Part shown: piece by piece, positions 1-8,236 of the stretch | Position numbering within the stretch: position 1 is the first letter of the stretch | Layout: each line of letters starts with the position of its first letter | Source: Pseudobacter sp. | GTDB lineage: Bacteria; Bacteroidota; Bacteroidia; Chitinophagales; Chitinophagaceae | Length of the DNA stretch: 64,000 bases | Direction of reading: 5' to 3' | NCBI GenBank assembly: GCA_017849455.1 | Contig: JAFIGX010000014.1 | Span: 1-64,000, forward strand | Made by a program: the position numbers and the translations under genes | Notes under the pieces: generated by a model | What the model saw: the letters and a program-made list of their open reading frames with translations, nothing else | Told to the model about the DNA's origin: nothing | Databases searched by the model: none

Positions 1-82
1 AGTTGGCAGTTGGCAGTTGGCAGTTGGCAGTTGGCAGTTGGCAGTTGGCAGTTGGCAGTTGGCAGTTGGCAGTTGGCAGTTG
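1..82. repeat. Heptamer tandem array (AGTTGGC)n, about 11.7 copies
   Basis: Perfect tandem repetition of the 7-base unit AGTTGGC from the first base of the window to base 82; the array probably continues to the left of the window. Five degenerate copies of the inverted unit lie at 171-205, so the two together form an arm-spacer-inverted-arm structure upstream of gyrA. Nothing suggests coding. Confidence 0.95.
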
Positions 83-170
83 AAATATGTGAAGCCTGTG
101 AAGGTATGAATTAAGATACTTTCAGGGCTTTTTTATTTTCAGTATGTTTTATAAAGTGCAAGGTGTCTCC

Positions 171-205
171 CAACTGCCAATTGCCAACTGCACACTGCCA
201 ACTCC
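171..205. repeat. Inverted degenerate heptamers, partner of the 1-82 array
   Basis: Five consecutive 7-base units (CAACTGC, CAATTGC, CAACTGC, ACACTGC, CAACTCC) are the reverse complement of the array at 1-82 with a few substitutions. The two arms are separated by about 90 bases, so a transcript or single strand could fold here. Confidence 0.85.
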
Positions 206-263
206 CCTGGTCTTCCGTGGAAAAATCAGGCTTCCAAAAGCTGGTTTTCCGGCTTAAATAGGG

Positions 264-271
264 TAGATTTG
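264..271 (+). promoter_or_regulatory. Probable -7 promoter element of gyrA
   Basis: TAGATTTG matches the Bacteroidota -7 consensus TAnnTTTG. It would start transcription near 278 and leave a leader of about 60 bases before the gyrA ATG. No clean TTTG sits at the expected -33 position. Confidence 0.5.
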
Positions 272-340
272 CAGCCTTCACGTTACGCCTCCGGCGATTA
301 AAAACGGATGAAAATTGTGCCTTAAAATCACAGGTCAAGT

Positions 341-2944
341 ATGGAAGATAATCTAACACCACAGGAAACGAATGACCAGAACCGGATAGTTCCCGTCAAC
401 ATTGAAGAGCAAATGAAAACGGCTTATATCGATTACTCGATGTCGGTGATCGTTGGCCGTGCCCTGCCCGATGTACGGGATGGGTTCAAGCCCGTTCACC
501 GCCGCATCCTGTATGCGATGAATGAGCTGGGCATCAATTCCAACAAGCCACACAAAAAATCTGCCCGCGTAGTGGGTGAAGTATTGGGTAAATATCACCC
601 TCATGGCGATAAATCCGTGTACGATGCCATGGTGCGGATGGCCCAGGAGTGGAGCATGCGTTACACCCTGGTGGATGGACAGGGAAATTTCGGCAGCCAG
701 GATGGTGATGAGCCGGCGGCCATGCGATATACCGAAGTACGCCTACAGCGCGCTGCCGAAAGCATGCTGGAGGATATCGATAAGGATACGGTGGATTTCC
801 AGCTCAACTTCGACGATTCACTCGAAGAGCCGACCGTATTGCCTACCCGTATCCCCAACCTGTTGCTGAACGGCTCGAGCGGCATTGCGGTGGGTATGGC
901 CACGAATATCATGCCCCACAATCTCAGCGAGGTGATCGATGGCTGCGTGGCGTATATCGATAAGCGCGATATCACGGTGGAAGAAATGATCAAGCATATC
1001 AAAGCCCCTGATTTTCCTACCGGTGGCATCATTTACGGTATGGAAGGAGTGAAGGCCGGCATGTATTTCGGACGGGGCCGTGTGGTATTGCGCGGTCGTT
1101 TGCAGGTAGATACCAAGGCCAGCGGCCGTGAGCAGATCATCATTACCGAAGTGCCTTACCAGGTGAACCGGGATGCTTTGTGCGACAGGATCGGGCAACT
1201 GGTGGTCGACAAAACGATCGAAGGTATCGCCCATGTCAATAACGAATCGAACAAGAAGGAAGGAACACGCATTGTGATCGACCTGAAAAGGGACGCTATC
1301 GCCAATGTAGTGATCAACCAGTTGTATAAGTTCACCGAGCTGCAGACCTCTTACGGTATCAATAATGTGGCCCTGGTGAAAGGCCGCCCGAAAACGCTGA
1401 GCATCGTGGAGATCATCAGCGAATTCGTGGAATTCAGGCATGAAGTGGTGGTTCGCCGCACCGAGTTCGAATTGAAAGAAGCGCAGAAAAAAGCGCATAT
1501 CCTGCAGGGTTACCTGATAGCGCTGGACCATCTCGATGAAGTGATCGCCCTGATCCGCGCTTCTGCCACCCCGGAGATCGCCAGAGAATCGCTGATCAAT
1601 GCGGGATGGGGGCTGGATGAGGTCCAGGCCAAGGCCATCCTCGAACTGCGCCTGCAACGCCTCACCGGCATGGAGCGTGAGAAGATACGGGAAGAATATG
1701 ATGAGCTGATGAAACTGATCGGTTACCTGCAGGAACTGCTGGGCAATGAAGGCATGCGGTACGACGTGATCAAGAAAGAACTGCTGGAAGTAAAAGATAA
1801 ATTCGGGGATGAACGTAAGACCGAGATCACCTATCTCGATGATGAAGTACGGATCAAAGACCTGATCAAGGAAGAGGATGTGGTGATCACCATTTCCCAC
1901 CTGGGTTATATCAAGCGTACCTCTGCCACGGAATACCGCGCCCAGCGCAGGGGAGGCAGGGGAGTGATCGGCGGCCGCACACGGGAAGAGGATTATATCG
2001 AACATCTCTTCGTGGCGTCTACCCATCATACGATGCTGTTCTTTACGGAAAAGGGACGCTGTTACTGGCTCAATGTTTATGAGATCCCGGAAGGCGAGAA
2101 GACCAGCAAGGGCAGGGCGATCCAGAACATGATCCAGTTACCGCCGGATGATAAGGTGAGGGCGATCATTGACGTGAGAGACCTGGAAGACAAAGATTTT
2201 GTAAATAGTCATAATATTGTACTTTGTACCAAGAAAGGGATCATCAAAAAGACCCTGCTCGAAGATTTCAGCCGTCCCCGGCAAACAGGTGTCAATGCCA
2301 TCACCATCAATGAAGGTGATGAACTGCTGGAAGCAAAGCTCACCGATGGCGAAAGTGAGATCATGATGGCCGTAAAAAGCGGCCGGGCCATCCGGTTTCC
2401 CGAAGAGAAAGTCCGACCCACAGGCCGCGGCGCCATTGGAGTGGCCGGTATCGAGGTAGACGATGCCAATGATGAAGTGATTGGCATGATATGTGTCAAC
2501 AAAGGAGATACTTCCCGTACTGTATTGGTTGTAAGCGAAAAAGGATATGGCAAAAGAACGCAGATCGAGGAATACCGCGTTACCAACCGTGGCGGTAAAG
2601 GGGTGAAGACCATCAGCGTTACGGAGAAGACCGGTTCACTGGTAGGGATACTGGACGTAACGGAAAAAGAAGACCTGATGATCACCTGCAAAAGTGGTGT
2701 CACCATCCGGATGCCGGTAAACGGGATCAGTGAACAGGGAAGGGCCACACAGGGTGTAAAACTGATCAGGCTCGACGATGGCGATGAGATCGCAGCCATC
2801 ACCAAGCTGGATGAACATGATGAGCCTGTCAATGGTGCGCAGGCCGCCAACCCGGGCGAAGGCCCTGCAGATGGATCGGCCAATGATCAGGGTGATACAA
2901 CCGGAGATGCCGGAAATCCATCTTCAGAAAATGACGACCAATAA
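341..2944 (+). CDS. gyrA: DNA gyrase subunit A
   Basis: Type IIA topoisomerase subunit that cuts and rejoins DNA; with GyrB it introduces negative supercoils. The 867 residues match the usual GyrA length. The N-terminal breakage-reunion domain carries the catalytic tyrosine in [10 protein letters not shown] (Tyr130). The C-terminal beta-pinwheel domain opens with the GyrA box QRRGGRG (about residue 530), which distinguishes gyrase from topoisomerase IV ParC. The tail (last 45 residues or so) is acidic and low-complexity, as in other GyrA proteins. In the quinolone-resistance region the motif reads [10 protein letters not shown]: the position equivalent to E. coli Ser83 is Lys91 (codon AAA at 611-613), while the Asp87 equivalent is kept (Asp95). 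Start chosen at the first ATG after the promoter. A TPR gene follows after 35 bases and is probably co-transcribed. Confidence 0.98.
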   Translation: MEDNLTPQETNDQNRIVPVNIEEQMKTAYIDYSMSVIVGRALPDVRDGFKPVHRRILYAMNELGINSNKPHKKSARVVGEVLGKYHPHGDKSVYDAMVRMAQEWSMRYTLVDGQGNFGSQDGDEPAAMRYTEVRLQRAAESMLEDIDKDTVDFQLNFDDSLEEPTVLPTRIPNLLLNGSSGIAVGMATNIMPHNLSEVIDGCVAYIDKRDITVEEMIKHIKAPDFPTGGIIYGMEGVKAGMYFGRGRVVLRGRLQVDTKASGREQIIITEVPYQVNRDALCDRIGQLVVDKTIEGIAHVNNESNKKEGTRIVIDLKRDAIANVVINQLYKFTELQTSYGINNVALVKGRPKTLSIVEIISEFVEFRHEVVVRRTEFELKEAQKKAHILQGYLIALDHLDEVIALIRASATPEIARESLINAGWGLDEVQAKAILELRLQRLTGMEREKIREEYDELMKLIGYLQELLGNEGMRYDVIKKELLEVKDKFGDERKTEITYLDDEVRIKDLIKEEDVVITISHLGYIKRTSATEYRAQRRGGRGVIGGRTREEDYIEHLFVASTHHTMLFFTEKGRCYWLNVYEIPEGEKTSKGRAIQNMIQLPPDDKVRAIIDVRDLEDKDFVNSHNIVLCTKKGIIKKTLLEDFSRPRQTGVNAITINEGDELLEAKLTDGESEIMMAVKSGRAIRFPEEKVRPTGRGAIGVAGIEVDDANDEVIGMICVNKGDTSRTVLVVSEKGYGKRTQIEEYRVTNRGGKGVKTISVTEKTGSLVGILDVTEKEDLMITCKSGVTIRMPVNGISEQGRATQGVKLIRLDDGDEIAAITKLDEHDEPVNGAQAANPGEGPADGSANDQGDTTGDAGNPSSENDDQ

Positions 2945-2979
2945 AACCCAAGTTCTCAATATTAAATAAAAAGCAAACA

Positions 2980-4362
2980 ATGAAAAAAGTATTGCTGTTA
3001 GCATTGCTCGCCACCTCAGGCGTTGGTTTGTATGCACAAAAGCTGGACAAGGCAAAGGACCTGTTGAAAAGCAAGAAACTGACAGATGCAAAAAATGAGA
3101 TCGACAACGTATTGGCTGTAGAGAAGAACCAGAACAATGCAGAAGCATGGTATACAAAATCGAAAATATATGTTGCCATCGCGAATGATTCCGTTGCAAG
3201 GGCCGGTGTTCCCAATGCGCGTGACGTGGCCTTTGAAGCCGTGAAGAAATATATCTCGATGGAAGAGGCCAGGGAGAAAGATCCCACCAAAAGGAATGTA
3301 TTGCTGACCATGGACAACAGCCAGCCGCTGCTCGATATGTATGCAGGTTATTCCCAGGCCGGCGCCACCTTCTACAATGCCGGCAACTTCAATGATGCGC
3401 TGACCAATTTCAAAAAATGCCTGGACATTTTCGATTTCATGTCTGCCAGGAGCCTTACTACTTTAAAGCTCGATACCACTACCACCTTGTATGCCGGGAT
3501 ATCAGCCGAAAAAGCCAGCAAGCCTGATGAAGCGGCTATATATTATGGTAAGATCGCCGACAACAAGGCCAAGGGTGAAGGTTTTGCCGAGATCTACAAA
3601 TGGCTGGCTGATCACTACCGCCAGAAAGGCGATATTGCAACCGCTACCAAATATTCCACACTCGGCAGGGAAGTATATCCCGGAGATCCTTTCTGGACAG
3701 GCTTCGAGCTGGAAATGCTCCGTGAGAAAGGCACCAAGGAAGAATTGTTCAAGAAGTACGACCAGGTATTGCAGGAGAACCCAGACAATCACCTGTTCCT
3801 TTTCAACTATGGCGTAGAAGTTTACCAGGAAGGGTATAACCAGGATATTTCCAAACGCCCCGCCAATTCCAAAGAGCTGATCGCAAAAGCCACGGGACTG
3901 ATCAAACGCTGCCTGGAGAAAAAGCCCGATTATCCCAATGCCAATATGGTAATGGGCCAGATCGTCTATAACCAGGGTGTGGACTTCAACAATGAGAACA
4001 AAGCCATTAAACCGGCAGGTGGTGTTAAACTCACGCCCGACCAACTGAAGAAAAAAGAAGAACTGCGTTCCGAAGTAGTAAAAAAGTTCGATGAAGCGTC
4101 ACCTTATTTTGAAAGGGTAGCCGATGCGCTCGACAAAGAAGCCAAACTGAAAATGGACGATAAGGATATCCTGAAAAATGCGCTCGACCTGCTGATCACG
4201 ATCAATGAAGAAAAGACGGCGCAACTGGAGCAAAAACGCAACCAGGCCGACAGGGAGAAGAAAGCGGCTGATGTGAAGAATTATGAGGCAGAGATCAAGA
4301 AATTACAGGACAAGACCGCCGGTTACACCGAAAGGTTCAACAATGTTGACCGCAAACACTAA
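2980..4362 (+). CDS. Secreted tetratricopeptide-repeat protein
   Basis: A 460-residue protein with a clear Sec signal peptide (MKKVLLLALLATSGVGLYAQ), so it is exported to the periplasm or cell envelope. The body is alpha-helical with TPR-like helical pairs, for example around residues 15-60, 120-150, 185-215 and 235-290, and ends in a charged helix rich in Lys, Glu and Gln (about 395-455), probably a coiled coil. TPR proteins act as binding scaffolds; no catalytic motif is visible and the partner is unknown. It lies 35 bases after gyrA and is followed by a strong hairpin-plus-T-run terminator, which suggests a two-gene transcription unit, although the functions have no evident link. Confidence 0.85.
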   Translation: MKKVLLLALLATSGVGLYAQKLDKAKDLLKSKKLTDAKNEIDNVLAVEKNQNNAEAWYTKSKIYVAIANDSVARAGVPNARDVAFEAVKKYISMEEAREKDPTKRNVLLTMDNSQPLLDMYAGYSQAGATFYNAGNFNDALTNFKKCLDIFDFMSARSLTTLKLDTTTTLYAGISAEKASKPDEAAIYYGKIADNKAKGEGFAEIYKWLADHYRQKGDIATATKYSTLGREVYPGDPFWTGFELEMLREKGTKEELFKKYDQVLQENPDNHLFLFNYGVEVYQEGYNQDISKRPANSKELIAKATGLIKRCLEKKPDYPNANMVMGQIVYNQGVDFNNENKAIKPAGGVKLTPDQLKKKEELRSEVVKKFDEASPYFERVADALDKEAKLKMDDKDILKNALDLLITINEEKTAQLEQKRNQADREKKAADVKNYEAEIKKLQDKTAGYTERFNNVDRKH

Positions 4363-4437
4363 ATTTAAAGATCAGGCTTCGGTTCTAATGATCTGAGTAC
4401 CTTGATATTATTAATTTATTTCACATTTTTCTCATAG

Positions 4438-4463
4438 ACCCTCGTAATACGAGGGTTTTTTTT
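4438..4463 (+). terminator. Rho-independent terminator after the gyrA-TPR unit
   Basis: Perfect dyad ACCCTCGTA-A-TACGAGGGT (4438-4456) followed directly by a run of seven T. It ends the transcript carrying gyrA and the TPR gene. Confidence 0.9.
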
Positions 4464-4517
4464 ATATTTAACCTTTAACGCTATATAACCTATAACCTAA
4501 CAACCAACAACGATTAC

Positions 4518-4676
4518 ATGTCTGCCATTTTCAATGATCTGCTGTTGATCGTTTTCGTACTGGTGACCGTACCATGTTTTGCTTATTGGATGGGCTACCG
4601 GAGTGGCGAAAAATCCGGCGAACTGAAAGTCTACAAACGCCAGGAAAAAGCCGAACCGGAGGTAAGCCCGGAATGA
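4518..4676 (+). CDS. Small single-pass membrane protein (52 aa)
   Basis: An ATG-to-TGA reading frame of 52 codons between two strong terminators. The translation has a hydrophobic helix (residues about 5-25, rich in Leu, Val, Phe and Ile) followed by a hydrophilic, charged tail (GYRSGEKSGELKVYKRQEK...). That layout fits a small inner-membrane protein with a cytoplasmic tail. The frame forms its own unit: terminator of the previous gene at 4438-4463 and its own terminator at 4725-4751. I do not recognise a family; the compact unit and the protein-like composition support it being real. Confidence 0.65.
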   Translation: MSAIFNDLLLIVFVLVTVPCFAYWMGYRSGEKSGELKVYKRQEKAEPEVSPE

Positions 4677-4724
4677 GTCCGGCAATTGCAGTATCGAAAT
4701 GAACCAGGAAAGTATTAATGTATC

Positions 4725-4751
4725 AAGGACGGTGAAAGCCGTCCTTTTTTG
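4725..4751 (+). terminator. Rho-independent terminator after the 52-aa gene
   Basis: Stem AAGGACGG / CCGTCCTT (4725-4732 and 4739-4746), loop TGAAAG, then a T run. It lies 49 bases after the stop codon of the small membrane-protein gene. Confidence 0.9.
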
Positions 4752-4819
4752 TTGGGGGAATTATATTCAGGAATCGCTTATGAAATGTTATTGCCGCATC
4801 CTAATACTGAATATGAATC

Positions 4820-5641
4820 TCAAAAGAATAGTGAATATCCATTTCCTCTATCTTTTTTAGATGTAGGTTTTTGAAGCATTGCTTGATTATAGGTAGTAAT
4901 TTCATTTTCAAGATGTTTCCTATACTGGTTGAACATGAATGCATTAAAAACTTCTATGTCTTCTTTTCTTCTGGTTTCCTGAAGTGCGACATAATAATCT
5001 GCTTTATCTTCCTTAAAGACAATAGCCAGGGGCAATCCATAATAGGCTTGTATGTAATTCATGAGAAGCCGGCTTGTACGGCCATTGCCATCATAGAAAG
5101 GATGGATAGATACGAGGTCAAAATGGGCGGCAAAGGAAAATTTTAATCGCTCCAATTCTTCTTGAATTTTTGAAAGGTTGTTGTTCAATCGCTCTACAAG
5201 CTCATTGGTATAAGGAATAACCTTATCATAATTAGGAAAATAGGTTGTACCTGCGCTTACATTTCCTTTTCTAAACATTCCTTTTGAAGCATCAACTTCA
5301 CCCAAAGCAGTATTGTAAATATTACCAGTATTTTTCATGACCAAAGCATTAATATGCTGGATAAGATCAGTTGTAATAGCCTTTTTAGACGCTGCTGAAT
5401 CCAGCACGTAAATAAGGGCATTATAATGATCCTTTACCATTAAGCTATGAGAAAGGGGTTTTCCTTTTGGGGTGATATCTTCTTCCAAAAGGAGCCTGGT
5501 CTCTACTTCGGTTAGCGTGGATCCTTCAATGGATGTTGAGTGGTGAACAATGGAAAAATTATTGAATTTGTCATGATCCAAAATATCCTGCAAGTTCAAA
5601 TCTCTATATTGTTTCAAAAATCCCAAAAGAGCACTTGTCAT
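4820..5641 (-). CDS. Fic family protein, class II (N-terminal inhibitory helix)
   Basis: Fic-domain enzymes transfer AMP or a related group from a nucleotide to hydroxyl side chains of target proteins. The 273-residue protein has the complete catalytic motif HPFYDGNGRTSR (His180 to Arg191), with the catalytic histidine, the metal-binding acidic residue and both arginines. Near the N-terminus STSIEG (35-40) fits the inhibitory motif [S/T]xxxE[G/N] with Glu39, so the enzyme is expected to be self-inhibited. A Fido_N-like helical region precedes the Fic core. No winged-helix domain or antitoxin gene is visible next to it. The gene and its flanks are AT-richer than the neighbourhood, which suggests horizontal acquisition. 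A perfect dyad lies just before the start codon (5649-5666). Confidence 0.93.
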   Translation of the reverse strand: MTSALLGFLKQYRDLNLQDILDHDKFNNFSIVHHSTSIEGSTLTEVETRLLLEEDITPKGKPLSHSLMVKDHYNALIYVLDSAASKKAITTDLIQHINALVMKNTGNIYNTALGEVDASKGMFRKGNVSAGTTYFPNYDKVIPYTNELVERLNNNLSKIQEELERLKFSFAAHFDLVSIHPFYDGNGRTSRLLMNYIQAYYGLPLAIVFKEDKADYYVALQETRRKEDIEVFNAFMFNQYRKHLENEITTYNQAMLQKPTSKKDRGNGYSLFF

Positions 5642-5648
5642 AATTTTC

Positions 5649-5666
5649 TTTTACATAAGTGTAAAA
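5649..5666. promoter_or_regulatory. Perfect dyad upstream of the fic gene
   Basis: TTTTACA-TAAG-TGTAAAA is a perfect 7-base inverted repeat with a 4-base spacer, ending 8 bases before the fic ATG. It lacks a T run in the right place to be a terminator for any gene here, so it is a candidate protein-binding operator. Function is inferred only from symmetry and position. Confidence 0.35.
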
Positions 5667-5904
5667 TAGTTCAAAATGACACGCCGTAATGTTACATAAT
5701 TAATATTATGTTAAATAAGAAATGGGTTATCTAATACCATCTTTATTCGTTCTCATCGAGCGATAATAAACCTTACACGTGTCTAATTTGAATTGTTCCA
5801 ATTTGTTCCAAATAATTCAAAATTACACCCTTTTCTTTTTACTCACAATAAGCCCACAGTAGAATCAAGGAGCTTTCGCTCCATGTCCTCATTACGCAAA
5901 ATAT
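5667..5904. other. AT-rich intergenic region, no gene seen
   Basis: The divergent spacer between the fic gene and the VOC gene. It is markedly AT-rich, with no convincing reading frame or RNA. Only the -7 element at its right end and the dyad at its left end stand out. Confidence 0.5.
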
Positions 5905-5912
5905 TACATTTG
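5905..5912 (+). promoter_or_regulatory. Probable -7 element of the VOC gene
   Basis: TACATTTG matches TAnnTTTG and lies 20 bases before the ATG at 5932, giving a short leader. No good -33 TTTG is visible. Confidence 0.5.
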
Positions 5913-5931
5913 CCTTATAACACATACTACT

Positions 5932-6315
5932 ATGGACACCACTACCTATTCCAGGATCAAAAAAATGAGCCCGCTGTTTCTTGTTACTGACCTCGACCGG
6001 TCCATTGAGTTCTACACAAAAAAATTGGGCTTTGATATAGATTTCCGGTATGAAGACTTTTATACAGGCATTATCAAAGACGGCAATTCAATCCATCTTA
6101 AATCAGGCAAGCCCTCAATAGAAGAAAGAAAAAACAGGAGAAATAATGAGGATCTTGACATCGTTTTTTCGGTTGACGGAATCGAAGAATTATACCAGGA
6201 ATTCGTAAGCAAATCTGTTGAGATCATCCAGCCGTTACGGGATATGCCTTATGGAAAAGAATTTTATATGATAGACCCAGACGGTCATATCATCGCCTTT
6301 GTAGAAGAAGCCTAA
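5932..6315 (+). CDS. VOC-superfamily (glyoxalase / bleomycin-resistance-like) protein
   Basis: A 127-residue single VOC module. The pattern is typical: SPLFLVTDLDRSIEFYTKKLGF at residues about 13-34 for the first beta-alpha-beta unit, and FYMIDPDGHIIAFVE near the C-terminus for the last strand. Members bind a metal or small ligand and include glyoxalase I, extradiol dioxygenases and antibiotic-sequestering proteins. Sequence alone does not show which applies. The gene is alone, divergent from the fic gene, and shares the AT-rich composition of that patch, so both may have arrived together. Confidence 0.88.
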   Translation: MDTTTYSRIKKMSPLFLVTDLDRSIEFYTKKLGFDIDFRYEDFYTGIIKDGNSIHLKSGKPSIEERKNRRNNEDLDIVFSVDGIEELYQEFVSKSVEIIQPLRDMPYGKEFYMIDPDGHIIAFVEEA

Positions 6316-6341
6316 GGATCTTTTTTTGCGCCCAAATCCTG

Positions 6342-6941
6342 CTACTCCCTCACCCAGTTCACTTTTTCACCGATCGATCCGGGTGTACGCCGGATCGAAG
6401 GAACACGGATATACCCAAGGTAAAAGAAGCCGAGGAATTTATCTTCCGGCGACAGGTTGAATAGTGGCTTTGCCTGCTCCAGGTAAGTGATGCCGCCGGT
6501 GCTCCAATAACCGCCGATGCCATAGGCAGTGATGGTGAGGTAGATATTCTGTACGGCGCAGGCCACTGCTGCGATCTCTTCCATTTCCGGGATTTCCACA
6601 TGGCGCTTTAAGCCGATGCCGATCACATGAGAACAAAGCATCGGCGTAATGAGCATCTGGTCGTACTTGGCCTGTTTGAATTTGGGGCCTGCATATTTTT
6701 TATAGATGGCAGCCTGTTCATCGGCCAGTTTTTGCAATCCATTACCGGTGAAAACAGTGAATCTCCACGGTTCGGTGAGCTTATGTGTGGGAGCGGTATT
6801 GGCATTTTCGAGTATCTCGGTGATCAGTTCGTCGGGGATGGTCTTCCCTGGCTCGAACTGAGCAGTGAATACACTTCTGCGGGAACGGATCAAATGGGTG
6901 ATGGTGCCGGGATCGAATGCTGTTGCCGGTGTTACAGACAT
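6342..6941 (-). CDS. Nitroreductase family protein
   Basis: An FMN-dependent NAD(P)H oxidoreductase-type protein of about 199 residues. The N-terminal RSRRSVFTAQFEPGKTIPDELITEILENANTAPT block is the usual FMN-phosphate-binding signature (Arg-Arg-Ser), and the region YGIGGYWSTGGITY ... LGFFYLGY near the C-terminus is the other conserved cofactor/dimer segment. Physiological substrate unknown; such enzymes reduce nitroaromatics or quinones. I chose the ATG at 6941 (MSVTPATAF) instead of the upstream one at 6989, because the longer version would run through the purK promoter element and its extra 16 residues lack family similarity. It is divergent from purK. Confidence 0.9.
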   Translation of the reverse strand: MSVTPATAFDPGTITHLIRSRRSVFTAQFEPGKTIPDELITEILENANTAPTHKLTEPWRFTVFTGNGLQKLADEQAAIYKKYAGPKFKQAKYDQMLITPMLCSHVIGIGLKRHVEIPEMEEIAAVACAVQNIYLTITAYGIGGYWSTGGITYLEQAKPLFNLSPEDKFLGFFYLGYIRVPSIRRTPGSIGEKVNWVRE

Positions 6942-6977
6942 GATTTTTTTTTGCGAAGATATAGCCTGAATTCCGAT

Positions 6978-6985
6978 TATCTTTG
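6978..6985 (+). promoter_or_regulatory. Probable -7 element of purK
   Basis: TATCTTTG fits TAnnTTTG and lies 19 bases before the purK ATG. A TTTG is present at 6950-6953, slightly further upstream than usual (24-base spacing). Confidence 0.5.
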
Positions 6986-7004
6986 CCACCTTAACCCAGG
7001 CACC

Positions 7005-8126
7005 ATGTTAAAAGTCGGTATTCTTGGCGGCGGCCAGTTAGGACGAATGTTATTACAGGCTGCGGCCAATTACCCTGTTGAAACTTTTGTGATGGAAAAT
7101 GATCCGAGCTGCCCGGCTGCTCATCTCTGTCATCATTTCACAGTGGGCGATATCAGGAATTTCGATGATGTATACCGGTTTGGAAAAGGGTTGGACGCAC
7201 TAACGATCGAGATCGAATCGGTGAATGAAGACGCCCTTGAAAAGCTCGAACAGGAAGGTGTGAAAGTCTATCCCCGGCCTTCGGCCCTTCGCACTATCAA
7301 GAATAAGATACTGCAAAAGGAATTCTATAAACAATCCCAGATACCTACAGCCGAATTCATCATTACCAACAACCTGGAAGACCTGCACAAGCAGGAAGCC
7401 TTTCTGCCCGCTGTACATAAGATCGGTATGGGCGGCTATGATGGCCGCGGCGTGCAGGTGATCAGATCAAAGAATGATCTCGGTAAAGGCTTCGATGCCC
7501 CAGGTGTACTGGAAAAAATGGTCAGCATTCACCAGGAGATCGCACAGATCGTGGCCATCAATGAAAAAGGCGCTACTGCCTTGTATCCCCCGGTGGAGAT
7601 GATCTTCGACCCCGATCTCAACCTGCTCGATTACCAAATCAGTCCGGCCGGTCTTCCCGATAGAATACTCTGGAAGATCGAAGCTATTGCACTGGCCGTG
7701 GTGAAAGGATTGAACAGCCCCGGCATCTTCGCGGTTGAATTATTCGTAGACAAACAGGGCGAAGTTCTTGTGAATGAAACTGCTCCCCGTGTGCATAATA
7801 GTGGCCATCATACCATTGAAGCCAATTACAGTTCACAGTTCGATATGCTGTTGCGGATCATGCTCAACTACCCCTTGGGAAATACCGAGCACATCCTCCC
7901 CGCTTCTATCGTAAACCTGCTGGGTGCGGAAGGATATTCCGGGACGGCGCATTATGAAGGACTGGAAGAAGTACTCCAGATGGACAATGTTTTCGTACAT
8001 ATCTATGGGAAAAAAGAAACTAAACCAGGCCGCAAGATGGGTCATATTACCATCGTCAGTAAGGACAAGCAGGACCTGACCTACAAGGCGCATCGGATTA
8101 AAAACATATTAAAAGTGCGCAGTTGA
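7005..8126 (+). CDS. purK: N5-carboxyaminoimidazole ribonucleotide synthase
   Basis: ATP-grasp enzyme that carboxylates aminoimidazole ribonucleotide with bicarbonate and ATP to N5-CAIR, the substrate of PurE in de novo purine synthesis. The 373-residue protein opens with the family's Rossmann start MLKVGILGGGQLGRML. It carries the ATP-grasp region KIGMGGYDGRGVQ, the acidic PVEMIFDPDLNL segment and the C-terminal NETAPRVHNSGHHTIEA block that contacts metal and substrate. The open frame extends upstream to 6627, but that part overlaps the nitroreductase gene antisense; the ATG at 7005 matches known PurK N-termini. Its partner purE lies 5.6 kb downstream on the same strand, beyond an efflux operon. 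Confidence 0.97.
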   Translation: MLKVGILGGGQLGRMLLQAAANYPVETFVMENDPSCPAAHLCHHFTVGDIRNFDDVYRFGKGLDALTIEIESVNEDALEKLEQEGVKVYPRPSALRTIKNKILQKEFYKQSQIPTAEFIITNNLEDLHKQEAFLPAVHKIGMGGYDGRGVQVIRSKNDLGKGFDAPGVLEKMVSIHQEIAQIVAINEKGATALYPPVEMIFDPDLNLLDYQISPAGLPDRILWKIEAIALAVVKGLNSPGIFAVELFVDKQGEVLVNETAPRVHNSGHHTIEANYSSQFDMLLRIMLNYPLGNTEHILPASIVNLLGAEGYSGTAHYEGLEEVLQMDNVFVHIYGKKETKPGRKMGHITIVSKDKQDLTYKAHRIKNILKVRS

Positions 8127-8236
8127 TGCCGGTTACAGGCTGCCGTTCATAACCTTTTTCACTGACTGCCGGTTCGAAAACACTAATTTTAATCAATAGG
8201 TCTATTTCATTCATTAACCAACTGTCCCTGATACAA

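Noticed and set aside
1..205. CRISPR array at the window start
   Set aside because: The units are contiguous 7-mers with no unique spacers, so it is a tandem repeat.
111..362. Minus-strand frame of 83 residues across the heptamer repeats
   Set aside because: It consists largely of repeat translation (WQCAVGNWQLG), runs antisense through the gyrA promoter and start, and resembles no protein.
818..2029. 403-residue minus-strand frame inside gyrA
   Set aside because: Antisense to a clear gyrA and without recognisable protein features.
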